The notes below the pieces were generated by a model. The model did not search any database. It was given only the letters and a program-made list of their open reading frames with translations, and was not told where the DNA came from. This document shows positions 16,988-25,544 of a DNA stretch of 64,000 nucleotides, piece after piece; position 1 is the first letter of the stretch; the number at the start of each line of letters is the position of its first letter. Origin of the DNA: JADJGC01 sp964617645. Lineage in GTDB: Bacteria > Zixibacteria > MSB-5A5 > CAIYYT01. The stretch covers positions 310,001 to 374,000 of the forward strand of contig CAZTYE010000001.1 in the NCBI GenBank assembly GCA_964617645.1, read 5' to 3'. The translations under genes and the position numbers were made by a program.

Positions 16988-18913
16988 CTACTTCCCCTGC
17001 CGCGTATAATTCAACAACCCGCCCGCCAGCAGGATATCAATCTGCCGCTGCGACAAATCAAACTGCGCTTCGAAATCATAACCCTGCGTAACGTTTCGCA
17101 CGTTGAGCGTCTTGCCGGCGGTCAGCTCGCTGCGCACACCGGTGATTTCGAGCACGTCTTCCTGATTGAGTTTGTCGTAATCGGCCGCGTTGATAAAGGT
17201 CAACGGCAAAATGCCGAAATTGACCAGATTGGTCTTGTGAATACGCGCAAAACTCTTGGCGAGCACGAACTGCAATCCGAGATACATCGGCGCTAAAGCC
17301 GCATGCTCCCGCGACGAACCTTGCCCGTAATTCTCCGCGCCGACGATCGTGAACGATCCGGCCTCCTTGGCGCGGGCGGCAAATTTCTGATCGACATGGA
17401 AAAACACGAACTCGGAAATCGCCGGAATATTCGAGCGCAGCGGCAGCACCTTGGCGCCGGCCGGCATAATATGATCGGTCGTGATATTGTCGCCCAGCTT
17501 GAGCAGCGCCTTTCCCGAAAGCTTGTCCGCCATCTGGCCGCGCGTCGGCAGCGGCTTGATATTCGGGCCGCGCGCGATCTCCGGCCGGTCGCCGTTCTTG
17601 GCCGGCGGAATAATTCCGCGATCGTCGATATAGAATTTGGCGGGCAAATCGAGACGCGGCACCGCGCCAAGATCGCGTGGATCAGTGATCACGCCTTTGA
17701 GCGCCGTCGCAGCGCAGGTTTCCGGCGAGGCCAGATAGACATAGGAATCCTTAGTGCCGGCGCGGCCTTCAAAATTGCGATTGAACGAACGCACCGAGAC
17801 GCCACCGGACGGCGGCGCTTGACCCATGCCGATACACGGCCCGCACGCCGATTCGAGAATGCGTGCGCCCGACTGGATGATTTTAGACAGCGCGCCGGAA
17901 GTCGCTACCATCGTGTACACCTGCTTGGAGCCGGGCGTGATCGTGAGGTCGAGATTCGGGTATACCTGCTGCCCGTTGAGAATCGCCGCGGTCACTTCCA
18001 GATCGTGCAGCGATGAGTTTGTGCAGGAGCCAATACAAACCTGTTGCACCTTGGTGCCCGCTACCTGACGCACCGGCACGACCTTATCGGGCGAATGCGG
18101 CTGCGCAATCAGCGGCTCGAGTTTGTCGAGATCGATCTCGATCACCTTGTCGTAGCTCGCTCCCGGATCGGCGGCAATCGGCGAGTAATCTTGCGGACGT
18201 CCCTGAGCCGTCAAATACGCCTGCGTGTTTTCATCCGACGGGAATATCGAGCACGTCGCGCCCAGTTCCGCGCCCATGTTCGTAATCGTCGAGCGCTGCG
18301 TGAGATCGAGCGACTTGACGCCTTCGCCGAAATACTCAATCACATTTCCGACACCGCCTTTGACGGTGAGAATGCGCAACACTTCGAGGATCACATCCTT
18401 GCCGCGCACCCACGGCTGCAACTTGCCCTTGAGATGCACGCCGACGACGCGCGGACACGGCAGATAAAACGCGCCGCCGCCCATCGCGACCGCGACATCC
18501 AGACCGCCGGCGCCAATCGCGATCATGCCGAGCGCGCCGTTGGTCGGCGTATGCGAATCGGAGCCGAGCAGCGTCAGCCCCGGCTTGCCGAAGCGTTCGA
18601 GATGCACCTGATGACAGATCCCGTTACCCGGCTTGGAGAAATAAATTCCGTAATTGGCGGCGACCGTCTGCAGATAGCGGTGGTCATCGGCGTTTTCGAA
18701 ACCTGTCTGCAGCATATTGTGATCGACGTACGAAACCGAGAGTTGCGTTTTCACGCGCTCGATACCCATCGCCTCGAATTGCAGATAAGCCATGGTGCCG
18801 GTGGCGTCTTGCGTCAAGGTCTGGTCGATGCGGATCCCGATCTCTGTGCCGAGCTTGAGCTCGCCGTCCACGAGGTGGTTCTTGAGAATCTTGTATGTTA
18901 ATGAATCAGCCAC
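16988..18913 (-). CDS. acnA: Aconitate hydratase
   Basis: 641 residues starting at GTG (18913) with GGAGG seven bases upstream. The enzyme interconverts citrate and isocitrate in the TCA cycle through a [4Fe-4S] cluster. Cluster and substrate motifs are intact: LLGSDSHTPTNGALGM, CIGSCTNSS, and ACGPCIGMGQ with two further ligand cysteines. The swivel domain carries GDNITTDHI, GSSREHAAL and the SFARIHKTNLVNFG stretch. The length of about 640 is typical of the short bacterial aconitase A group. It stands alone between a repeat-filled gap and its own predicted promoter. The symbol is by family; acnA-like and lysF/leuC-like relatives are separated by length and motifs. Confidence 0.93.
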   Translation of the reverse strand: MADSLTYKILKNHLVDGELKLGTEIGIRIDQTLTQDATGTMAYLQFEAMGIERVKTQLSVSYVDHNMLQTGFENADDHRYLQTVAANYGIYFSKPGNGICHQVHLERFGKPGLTLLGSDSHTPTNGALGMIAIGAGGLDVAVAMGGGAFYLPCPRVVGVHLKGKLQPWVRGKDVILEVLRILTVKGGVGNVIEYFGEGVKSLDLTQRSTITNMGAELGATCSIFPSDENTQAYLTAQGRPQDYSPIAADPGASYDKVIEIDLDKLEPLIAQPHSPDKVVPVRQVAGTKVQQVCIGSCTNSSLHDLEVTAAILNGQQVYPNLDLTITPGSKQVYTMVATSGALSKIIQSGARILESACGPCIGMGQAPPSGGVSVRSFNRNFEGRAGTKDSYVYLASPETCAATALKGVITDPRDLGAVPRLDLPAKFYIDDRGIIPPAKNGDRPEIARGPNIKPLPTRGQMADKLSGKALLKLGDNITTDHIMPAGAKVLPLRSNIPAISEFVFFHVDQKFAARAKEAGSFTIVGAENYGQGSSREHAALAPMYLGLQFVLAKSFARIHKTNLVNFGILPLTFINAADYDKLNQEDVLEITGVRSELTAGKTLNVRNVTQGYDFEAQFDLSQRQIDILLAGGLLNYTRQGK

Positions 18914-18955
18914 AGCGCGTCCTCCGTGCGGAAAAAGCCTAATTTCATCATCGTA

Positions 18956-18984
18956 TTAGTATACGCAGCGGCGTGCCGGGTCAA
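18956..18984 (-). promoter_or_regulatory. Predicted promoter for aconitase
   Basis: On the minus strand TTGACC (18979-18984) is followed after 15-17 bases by overlapping TATACT/TACTAA (18956-18963). The position is about 45 bases before the GTG start. It is moderately supported, since the -10 register is ambiguous. Confidence 0.45.
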
Positions 18985-19107
18985 TCGGAATTTGGAGAGA
19001 TCCCTTTTCGTAGGAGTGACTTCAGCCGTGTCTCAGTTCGGAACCCGAAATGCCGATTATATGAGGCACTGCCTCAAGATCGATTTGATCATTACGAAGC
19101 ACCGGCC

Positions 19108-19707
19108 CTAATCGACATAGGTAATTCGTACTCGCTCGGAGACACGGAAGTACTGAAACCAGATAAAGCACTGCACAACTGTACTGATCGCCGCCCTAAC
19201 AACAGCTCCCATATCGATAATCTCCAAGCGACTCTCGGAGAGCCAGTGAATGAGGCCCATCGTTGTGCCCGCATAAATCAACGTTGAAACGACGTAAACC
19301 TGCGCATTGAGAACGGCGCTTGGCTTAATGAAGAACAACTTAAGACTCGCCCACTCCGCATGCAAAAACCACAGAACCAAGACGAATAGCGTAACACCGA
19401 TCTTCACCCTTGTAATTTGCGGAACGAACGGCCCTAAGCCGTCAAACAAACTAATTCCAAGCACGGCCAGCAGAATTGGCAACACGACTCCGTTATATAC
19501 ACAAAACCAAAGAAGCCAGCCCCGGACGCCGGGCGAAAGACCTTTCTTCGACGGCCGGCTGAGCTTTCGTCGGGGTTCGACTGCCGTTGCTGTCCGGGGG
19601 AGATCGAAGCTCGCATCGCAGTGGATACACCTAACGGGCGCACCGACTTCGCCTGAAGCAAAGAAGAGTTCACGGTGACACTCGGGGCACTTGAACTTCA
19701 ATGCCAT
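19108..19707 (-). CDS. DUF2569-like membrane protein with N-terminal zinc ribbon
   Basis: 199 residues, excellent ribosome site (AGGAGG) before the ATG. Residues 1-36 carry two CxxC pairs (CPECH at 7-11, CIHCD) forming a zinc ribbon. Residues 60-199 hold four hydrophobic segments, with GWLLWFCVYNGVVLP and a closing WFQYFRVSERVRITYV, the pattern of DUF2569 proteins. The function of that family is unknown. The gene has no obvious operon partner; it lies between aconitase and a monooxygenase-like gene on the same strand with gaps of about 200 bases each. Confidence 0.6.
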   Translation of the reverse strand: MALKFKCPECHRELFFASGEVGAPVRCIHCDASFDLPRTATAVEPRRKLSRPSKKGLSPGVRGWLLWFCVYNGVVLPILLAVLGISLFDGLGPFVPQITRVKIGVTLFVLVLWFLHAEWASLKLFFIKPSAVLNAQVYVVSTLIYAGTTMGLIHWLSESRLEIIDMGAVVRAAISTVVQCFIWFQYFRVSERVRITYVD

Positions 19708-19906
19708 TCACTCCTCCTGGCCTTACACTAACCTCATTTTAGTTATTCTCAAGGTATCATCGAAGGATTGGTTTGCAAAGCTTTATCGTTACATCTCAGT
19801 CAACTTTGAGTTTTAGTGATCTGCCGAATCACCAATCGAGTCTTCTCTCTCAGGTAAGATGTCTCTGGGAGATGGGCGACAATCTGCGCAAAGAGACTTC
19901 AGCGTA

Positions 19907-20224
19907 TTATCTCACCGCCGCAAACCCCGGAAACATCTGTCCCGACTCCGGAATCGCGTTCAGCGGGACGTAATCGCAAACCGCCTCGAACCGCGCCCAG
20001 AGTTTGTGCACTTCCGGATTGGAGTGGGCGGCCTCGATTGCCGCCTGCGACTTCCACTCGAAGACTTCGACAATCGTCCCGTCGGCGGCGCGCATAACGG
20101 TGGCCGCTCGATCGGTGACCAAACCCTGACTGCGCAGAATCGGCTGATGGTCGCGGATGACGGCCAGCAGTTCTGATTCCTTACCGGCATTGGGCCGAAA
20201 ACAAGCAATGACAATGACTGACAT
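19907..20224 (-). CDS. Antibiotic biosynthesis monooxygenase (ABM)-type small protein
   Basis: 105 residues from the second of two adjacent ATGs, which sits six bases after AAGGAG. The start VIVIACFRPNAGKESELLAV and the core VEVFEWKSQAAIEAAH followed by VHKLWARFEAV match the dimeric alpha/beta ferredoxin-like fold of ABM/YgiN proteins. Some relatives are quinol or heme monooxygenases and many are uncharacterised; no heme ligand pattern is evident. It is divergent from pheA. The substrate cannot be assigned. Confidence 0.65.
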   Translation of the reverse strand: MSVIVIACFRPNAGKESELLAVIRDHQPILRSQGLVTDRAATVMRAADGTIVEVFEWKSQAAIEAAHSNPEVHKLWARFEAVCDYVPLNAIPESGQMFPGFAAVR

Positions 20225-20363
20225 CATAGACTCCTTTTGAAGTTGTTGCTTTTCAACTGAGTTACGAGAGCCGCTGGAGATAGTTTCACGGTCCATCGTC
20301 CGATTGTTCCGCTGCCTTAACTTCCCCCTTGAATCATCGCCTCAAACTGACGACATTGGCAGT

Positions 20364-21197
20364 ATGACGCAAACATCCATCGCCTTTCAGGGCGAACGCG
20401 GTGCGTTCTCCGAGGAAGCCGTCCGTGCCTACTTCGCCGAGACGGCCGCAGATCTCGCGCCCCTGTCGCAGCGAACCTTTCCCGAGGTCTTCACCGCGGT
20501 CGAATCCGGAAAGGCCAATCTCGGCATCGTGCCCATCGAAAACTCGCTCGTCGGCAGCATTCATCAGAACTACGACCTCCTGCTCAAACACAATCTCAAA
20601 ATCGTCGGCGAGTGGCGGCATCGCATCGTGCATCACTTGATCGCGCATCCGGGCGCCAAGCTTGCTGATCTCAAGACTGTTCACTCGCATCCCGTGGCGC
20701 TCGACCAGTGCAAAGACTACCTTGACAAGCACACCAAGCTCACGCCGATTGTCGAATACGATACCGCCGGATCGGTTAAGCTGATCAAGGATAGGGCGGT
20801 GCTCGACGCCGCCGCCATTGCCGGCGAGTATGCCGCCGAACTTTACGAGATGCACGTGCTCGCCAAAGCGATTCAGGATGAGAAAGACAACTTCACGCGC
20901 TTTCTGTTTCTTGCGAAAACACCGGCGGCGCGCGCGGAGAAATCGAAAACCTCGATTGTCTTTGCCCTCAAAAACCTCCCCGGAGTGCTCTTCAAAGCGC
21001 TATCGGTCTTCGCCCTGCGCGACTTGGATTTGACCAAAATCGAGTCGCGGCCGCTGCGCAAGAAAGCCTGGGAGTACTATTTCTATCTCGACTTCGTCGG
21101 CCATATGGATGACGAAGCCCCGCAAAACGCGATCACGCATCTGCGCGAGATTACGACGTTTCTAAAGATCCTCGGCTCCTATCCTCTCGCCGAGTAG
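20364..21197 (+). CDS. pheA: Prephenate dehydratase
   Basis: 277 residues from ATG at 20364 (MTQTSIAFQGERGAFSEE). The enzyme converts prephenate to phenylpyruvate in phenylalanine synthesis. The catalytic half has IVPIENSLVGSI and the TRF motif in NFTRFLFLAKT. The C-terminal ACT domain (SIVFALKNLPGVLFKAL) carries the ESRP phenylalanine-binding motif, so feedback inhibition by phenylalanine is expected. No chorismate mutase domain is fused, unlike the E. coli P-protein. The gene stands alone, divergent from the ABM gene. No attenuator or leader peptide was recognised in the 139-base upstream gap. Confidence 0.93.
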   Translation: MTQTSIAFQGERGAFSEEAVRAYFAETAADLAPLSQRTFPEVFTAVESGKANLGIVPIENSLVGSIHQNYDLLLKHNLKIVGEWRHRIVHHLIAHPGAKLADLKTVHSHPVALDQCKDYLDKHTKLTPIVEYDTAGSVKLIKDRAVLDAAAIAGEYAAELYEMHVLAKAIQDEKDNFTRFLFLAKTPAARAEKSKTSIVFALKNLPGVLFKALSVFALRDLDLTKIESRPLRKKAWEYYFYLDFVGHMDDEAPQNAITHLREITTFLKILGSYPLAE

Positions 21198-21349
21198 ACT
21201 TGCGGAAGAGGGCATTCGCGCATCTTCGGTCACAGAGTTTCTACCACCGGCAAAAAGTTCGGGCGCAGTTGACTTCGCACATCGTAGACCGTCCATCCCG
21301 TCATTTCCGCGAAAGCCGGAATCCAGCCAATTCCGTCATTCCCGCGAAG

Positions 21350-21480
21350 GGGACTGTTGAAAAACTGCGTTGCGCCCACATCCTGCGGCGGCAGGAATCC
21401 TTTCCTGCCGCAATTGAAGCGGTCAGGAAAGGATTCCTGACCGCGCCAAGCTTTGCAGTGCAGGGTTTTTCAACAGTCCC
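21350..21480. mobile_element. MITE-like element with 16-bp terminal inverted repeats
   Basis: 131 bp bounded by GGGACTGTTGAAAAAC on the left and its inverse GTTTTTCAACAGTCCC on the right (one extra base in the right T-run region). Inside are two strong hairpins built on the same AGGAATCCTTTCCT core and its inverse: GCGGCAGGAATCC/GGATTCC-type halves near 21392-21415 and GCGGTCAGGAAAGG/CCTGACCGC near 21418-21443. There is no coding capacity. No clear target-site duplication is visible. It would need a transposase encoded elsewhere. Confidence 0.55.
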
Positions 21481-21862
21481 GGAACGGTGGGATTCACCTC
21501 TCCCTTTCAGGGAGAGGGGCACGGGTGAGGGTCCTTTTCCTCACCCAACCCCGTAAACTCGTAGCATTCCACTACAATTTTCCCCCACCGGACCCTTAGT
21601 AGAGGCACGATTGTAATCGCGGATGATTTTCCTCGCCGATCTCGCCCTCGTACCTGACGTGTTCTTGAACGGCCGTTCTTGTCGTAAAAACGCGAAATCG
21701 CGGCAGGACAAGGCGTCGAGATCAAATCCAAACTCCGGTGGCTTGCGACGCCGGTAACCGGATGCGAGCAGACTCATCTTCGAAACAATCGCTTCAGAAC
21801 CGTCGTTCGGGATTTCCGGAAACGTGACGCCCACACTGGGCGCTGCGCGACGTGAAAGTCCG

Positions 21863-21888
21863 ATCAGGCGCCTGATTAGCTCGAGCTA
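21863..21888. repeat. Two abutting perfect palindromes
   Basis: ATCAGGCGCCTGAT at 21863-21876 is followed without a gap by TAGCTCGAGCTA at 21877-21888. Both are perfectly self-complementary. They could be operator-like sites or small hairpins; no adjacent gene makes a regulatory role obvious. Confidence 0.5.
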
Positions 21889-22068
21889 TGCCCTATTTTT
21901 CGCGAAAGGAAAACTTAGAGAGAAACACGAATGAAGAAAACGTAGGCCGAAACCTCTGAAGGGAAACCGCAGGGAACCTCGGACACCGACCGCGGGGTTT
22001 CGACAATACCGTCGATCGCTCCGTCGGTCACCAGCCGCGCACCGCGGACATCCCGCGCGAATGAGCGA

Positions 22069-22482
22069 TTACCTGAGGTACAGCATAGCGTACACCGCGA
22101 TTCCGCTCACGGAAACAAACATCCACACCCACCATAACCAGCGAGTGATCCGGCGGTGTTTATCAAAGCGGCCCTTCAGCGCATGCCAGACGGCGATGAT
22201 GATGAACGGCGTCATTGCCGCAGCGAGTATCACATGCGGAATCAGAATGGCGAAATAGAGCGGCCGCGTCCAATCGTGATGCGGATACGGAACCGAACCG
22301 ACAGCTTGATGATAGATCAGGTAGCTGATGAGGAACAACGCCGATGAAACCAGCGCGGCGATCATGAACTTCTTATGCGTAAGATCGCGACGATTCTTGA
22401 TCGCGACGAATCCGCCGACCAGAAGGATCGCGCTGACCGCATTGAGGATCGCATTGAGAGTGGGTAGGTCGCGAACGTCCAT
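22069..22482 (-). CDS. DUF420 membrane protein, probable cytochrome oxidase assembly factor
   Basis: 137 residues from MDVRDL; its ATG overlaps the stop of the upstream sco gene (TGATG), which suggests translational coupling. Four membrane segments are visible, with conserved histidines in DLTHKKFM, LIPHVILAA and FDKHRRITRW, the DUF420 pattern. Relatives such as Bacillus CtaM/YozB are needed for heme-copper oxidase assembly. Its place as last gene after ctaA and sco supports that role. No direct evidence of the substrate or metal. Confidence 0.8.
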   Translation of the reverse strand: MDVRDLPTLNAILNAVSAILLVGGFVAIKNRRDLTHKKFMIAALVSSALFLISYLIYHQAVGSVPYPHHDWTRPLYFAILIPHVILAAAMTPFIIIAVWHALKGRFDKHRRITRWLWWVWMFVSVSGIAVYAMLYLR

Positions 22483-23084
22483 CACATCGCTCGCGCCAAC
22501 GCGCGGATGTTCTGCCGTAGAAGTTCCATTTCAGCCTCGTCGTCGTAGGTGTAGAAGCCGCGAATCTGGCCAAACTGGTCGAGCAGCACAATCCGCGCCG
22601 GATGTCCGGCGGGAAGATCGGAGGCATCGAGCATGAATCCACCTTCGATCAACTGGCGCACATCGTCGATCGCGCCGCGCGCGAACAGCCAGCGCCCGTC
22701 GTCGATCCGATGCTCCTGGGCATAGCGCGTCAACACCGCGAGCGAATCATAATCGGGATCAACGCTCACCGACAGGAATCGCACCTTATCCGAACCACGA
22801 TAGAGATCGTAGAGTTCTTTTAAGTTGGCGGTCATCGTTGGACAGATCCCCTTGCAGCGGGTGAACATGAAATTGACCACGTGCAACCGGCCGTTCAATT
22901 CGGGGCGCGTGAGCAGTTTTCCATCGTGAGTGGTCAGCGAAAACGCGGGCACATTTCCGAGAATCGGCAGGTCGGAGCGCGAGCGATCCGCCCAGCGAAT
23001 TACTAACGCGGCAACTATCGCCAGCAGTGCGACTATCGGTACGCCCCAGACCAGCGGATTGGATATGCGCTTTGTTTCGTTCAT
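22482..23084 (-). CDS. Sco1/SenC-type copper delivery protein
   Basis: 200 residues with one N-terminal membrane anchor (VWGVPIVALLAIVAALVI) and a periplasmic thioredoxin fold. The copper motif CxxxC is in RCKGICPTM and the distal histidine in PAGHPARIVLLD. Sco proteins carry copper to the CuA site of cytochrome oxidase subunit II. It is the middle gene of ctaA-sco-DUF420, ten bases after ctaA, and one of two Sco-type proteins in this window (the other at 28138-28950). Confidence 0.88.
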   Translation of the reverse strand: MNETKRISNPLVWGVPIVALLAIVAALVIRWADRSRSDLPILGNVPAFSLTTHDGKLLTRPELNGRLHVVNFMFTRCKGICPTMTANLKELYDLYRGSDKVRFLSVSVDPDYDSLAVLTRYAQEHRIDDGRWLFARGAIDDVRQLIEGGFMLDASDLPAGHPARIVLLDQFGQIRGFYTYDDEAEMELLRQNIRALARAM

Positions 23085-23093
23085 CGAACGCTC

Positions 23094-24017
23094 TCAGACC
23101 GTCCGTTTCACGGCAGTGTACAAAACAAGCACCGCGCCAATGTAGAGTGTGGCTGTCCACACGTGGAACAACTGCAGCAGCGGCGGCAGTGCGACCGCGA
23201 CTAACCCAGTACCGAGCGACATCTGTGCCGCAACCAGAATGATCAACCACCATACGGTCAACCGCACCAACTGCTCCGGCTGCTGCGCGCTGCGATAGAT
23301 CTGCAGGCCGACCACGAGCGTGATCACCGCGATCCCGATGCCCAGCAGCGTATGGAGGTACTTCACGCCGCCAACCATGTTTAGCAGTTCGTGATCGTTC
23401 GCGAGCGGAAACCTCGTGATCAGTTCTTCGATTGCCCCGCGAATCCCCGAGCCGACGACGACCTGCACGATTGCGAGAGACCAGAGCGCGCCGATCCAGA
23501 GCGCAAGACTCTTCGGGTAGCTGCGGATCAGGTCGAACTTGGCTTCCTCAAGGTAGTAGGCCCGCTGAGTCGTATAAGTCAACAGCGAAAGAATGATGAG
23601 AGCGATTATCAAGTGCAGCGAGACGGCAACGGGCGCCAATTCCGAGAGCACGACCTGCCCACCCTGCCAACCCTGAAACGCCACCAACAGGGCGGCGGCA
23701 ATCGACGGCCAGAGGATTCGCTTGACGTGCCGATACTGCACGATCGCCAGTACCGCTGCGATGACGATCAGCAACCCCAAGAGCATGCCAACGAGACGGT
23801 TGGTGTACTCAATCCAGGCCAGAGCGAAATTGAATGTTGTGGGATTGATGTCTGCGGGGAGATCGCCGGCGCTCAACGGCGGAAACCAACGACCAAAACA
23901 GCGTGGCCAATCGGGGCACCCCAATCCAGCGCCGGAGACTCGCACCAGTCCGCCGGCAAAGATGACGACGTAGGTCCACAGCACCGACCAAAACGCGAAC
24001 CGGCGATAGGCGGTCAT
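23094..24017 (-). CDS. ctaA: Heme A synthase (COX15/CtaA)
   Basis: 307 residues, eight predicted membrane segments. The enzyme oxidises the C8 methyl of heme O to make heme A for the a-type oxidase encoded just upstream. Family marks are GGLVRVSGAGLGCPDWPRC in the first loop (with its cysteine pair), the heme-ligand histidines in EYTNRLVGML-type and SLHLIIALI segments, KYLHTLLGI, and LFHVWTATL. It probably begins the ctaA-sco-DUF420 transcript; the 376-base gap before it holds repeats. With ctaB at 37035 the pathway from protoheme to heme A is complete in the window. Confidence 0.92.
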   Translation of the reverse strand: MTAYRRFAFWSVLWTYVVIFAGGLVRVSGAGLGCPDWPRCFGRWFPPLSAGDLPADINPTTFNFALAWIEYTNRLVGMLLGLLIVIAAVLAIVQYRHVKRILWPSIAAALLVAFQGWQGGQVVLSELAPVAVSLHLIIALIILSLLTYTTQRAYYLEEAKFDLIRSYPKSLALWIGALWSLAIVQVVVGSGIRGAIEELITRFPLANDHELLNMVGGVKYLHTLLGIGIAVITLVVGLQIYRSAQQPEQLVRLTVWWLIILVAAQMSLGTGLVAVALPPLLQLFHVWTATLYIGAVLVLYTAVKRTV

Positions 24018-24393
24018 GCGCCCGTCCTCGTGGCAATTGAAAACGTCATGCTCATCAATCCGACTATTGAATAAGTGCGGTGCGTGTCATTCTGAGCGCA
24101 GCGAAGAACCTGTTTGCCGCTGTGCCACAATCTCAACAGACCCTTCGCTTCGCTCAGGGTGACAGCCCAAAGGTCTTTTTCAACCATCCCGAAAGCGGGC
24201 ATCCACTTTTCGGTCATCTTGGAACTTAACGGGATTGCGGTGTGCGCCGATTCTTGATTCCCGCCCCGCCAAACGCGGGATCCTCGACCTTCGCGGGAAT
24301 GACTGATCATGTGACCAGAGACCGATTTAACATTGCCGCAATTATCCACTTCCATGCCGGAACTTTAGCCACTCATAAATGCAAACGCAACAA
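24018..24393. other. 376-bp gene-free gap between coxD and ctaA
   Basis: No gene is seen. The gap holds the inverted-repeat unit at 24086-24163 and, near 24258-24300, a GATTCCCGC...GCGGGAATGACT hairpin-like repeat related to the CCGCGAA motifs at 21298 and 21332. It separates the coxBACD cluster from ctaA-sco-DUF420, so ctaA may have its own promoter here, though none was clear. Confidence 0.5.
24086..24163. repeat. 78-bp imperfect inverted repeat (intergenic repeat family)
   Basis: The left arm GTCATTCTGAGCGCAGC continues into GAAG; the right arm CTTCGCTTCGCTCAGG continues into GTGAC. The arms pair over about 20 bp with two mismatches around a 36-base centre. This is a non-coding unit of a kind widespread in bacterial intergenic DNA. 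Confidence 0.6.
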
Positions 24394-24879
24394 CTAATGT
24401 CCGGCGGGAGTCGCGGGCTTGGCCGTGTCGGATGGGGCAGCCACCGCTTTCGTCGAATCGACGAACTTCACGCTGTCGGCGTTCGCCGCTCCGTGTGCCG
24501 CAGCGCCGCTTTTGAAAGCCGGTGAGTTGTACATCTCGGCGCGCGGATTAATCGTGCCGTCGGTGAGCGGATCAATGTCGCCGCGACGCAAGGTGTCGAG
24601 CATAGTGAAAATGATAAACACCGTCAGGGCGAGCAGAGCCACCGTGAAGCAGATGAAGAAGAATTTGTTGTCATACCAGAGATGCATAAAGAAAAACGCC
24701 ACGAGCAGCGCCTTCGTCGAGGCGATCACCAACGCGATCACGATATTCAACGAGCCAAAATCGTGAATCGCGACCTCGACCGTGACGAACGTCAACAACA
24801 GCAGCGTTGCGCCGATGGACAAATAGATCTTCAGCGGCAAAATGTGATGATGCGAATGTTTGGCGGCGTCTGAACTCAT
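24394..24879 (-). CDS. coxD: Cytochrome c oxidase subunit IV
   Basis: 161 residues with a His-rich start, then three membrane segments (residues of about 17-110) of the prokaryotic COX4 type: KIYLSIGATLLLLTFVTVEV, IASTKALLVAFFFMHL. The tail from about residue 120 is Ala/Ser/Asp-rich and probably disordered, longer than in most relatives. It is the last subunit of the caa3 oxidase cluster, four bases after coxC. Role: structural or assembly subunit of the oxidase. Confidence 0.85.
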   Translation of the reverse strand: MSSDAAKHSHHHILPLKIYLSIGATLLLLTFVTVEVAIHDFGSLNIVIALVIASTKALLVAFFFMHLWYDNKFFFICFTVALLALTVFIIFTMLDTLRRGDIDPLTDGTINPRAEMYNSPAFKSGAAAHGAANADSVKFVDSTKAVAAPSDTAKPATPAGH

Positions 24880-24883
24880 GTTT

Positions 24884-25540
24884 TCATCCGATCAGATAGA
24901 ACAACGGGAACAGGAAGATCCAAATCAGGTCGACGAGATGCCAATACAATCCCGTCATTTCCAGCGGCGTGTAATACTCTGCCGATAGTTGGCCGCGTTT
25001 GACCCGGAGGATCATCCAGGTGATCAGCCCCATGCCGCCGAGCACGTGAATGCCGTGCAGGCCGGTCATCATAAAATAGATGCTAAAGAAAATATGCGGG
25101 TTGTTGCCTTCCAAGCCGGTAAATGTGTAATACTTGCCCGGCAACTGCCCGAGATGAAACTTATGGCTGTATTCAAAGTACTTGATGACCAAGAACGTGC
25201 AGGCGAACGCCAGCGTCGCATACAGATAGTAGAGGGTTGTCAGTCTGCGCCCCAATTGCATCTCGCGAATGGCCAGCGCCATCGTCACCGAGCTGGTGAT
25301 CAGCACCACGGTGTTGATTGTGCCGAGGGTCAGATCGAGAAGCTTGTGCGCTTCCCAAAACATATCCGGATACCACGCGCGATATACCGCGTAGGCGCAG
25401 AAGAGTCCGCCAAAGAGCAGAATTTCAGTGAGCAGAAACAGCCAGACGCCCAGCTTGGCGGCCTGCGCCTGCTGTTCGGCATCATGGAAATGATGCTGCA
25501 GGAATTTTGGATGATCGTGAGCGGCTTCGTGATTTGCCAT
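24884..25540 (-). CDS. coxC: Cytochrome c oxidase subunit III
   Basis: 218 residues from MANHEAAHDH; the longer frame would run into coxA and lacks a ribosome site, whereas AAGGT precedes this ATG. Five membrane segments are visible, short form. Family marks include KLGVWLFLLTEILLFGGLF, YFMMTGLHGIHVLGG and YWHLVDLIWIFLFPLFYL. It supports proton-pumping subunit I. It starts four bases after the coxA stop, so the two genes are closely coupled. Confidence 0.9.
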   Translation of the reverse strand: MANHEAAHDHPKFLQHHFHDAEQQAQAAKLGVWLFLLTEILLFGGLFCAYAVYRAWYPDMFWEAHKLLDLTLGTINTVVLITSSVTMALAIREMQLGRRLTTLYYLYATLAFACTFLVIKYFEYSHKFHLGQLPGKYYTFTGLEGNNPHIFFSIYFMMTGLHGIHVLGGMGLITWMILRVKRGQLSAEYYTPLEMTGLYWHLVDLIWIFLFPLFYLIG

Positions 25541-25544
25541 AGGA

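Larger units (their letters stand above)
21198..22068. other. 871-bp gene-free region with nested inverted-repeat elements
   Basis: No convincing gene is seen between pheA and the DUF420 gene. The left part holds two copies of a CCGTCATT(T/C)CCGCGAA motif near 21298 and 21332, the MITE-like element 21350-21480, and a CCTCTCCCT/AGGGAGAGG hairpin at 21497-21517. The stretch 21541-21840 is open in two minus-strand frames but resembles no protein known to me. Two abutting palindromes lie at 21863-21888. From 21890 to 22060 there is possible RNA-like pairing (GAAACC near 21949 with GGTTTC near 21996) but no recognised RNA family. Confidence 0.6.

Noticed and set aside
21541..21834. 97-residue minus-strand open frame
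   Set aside because: No ribosome site, no domain, composition like repeat DNA, and it lies inside a repeat-rich gap.
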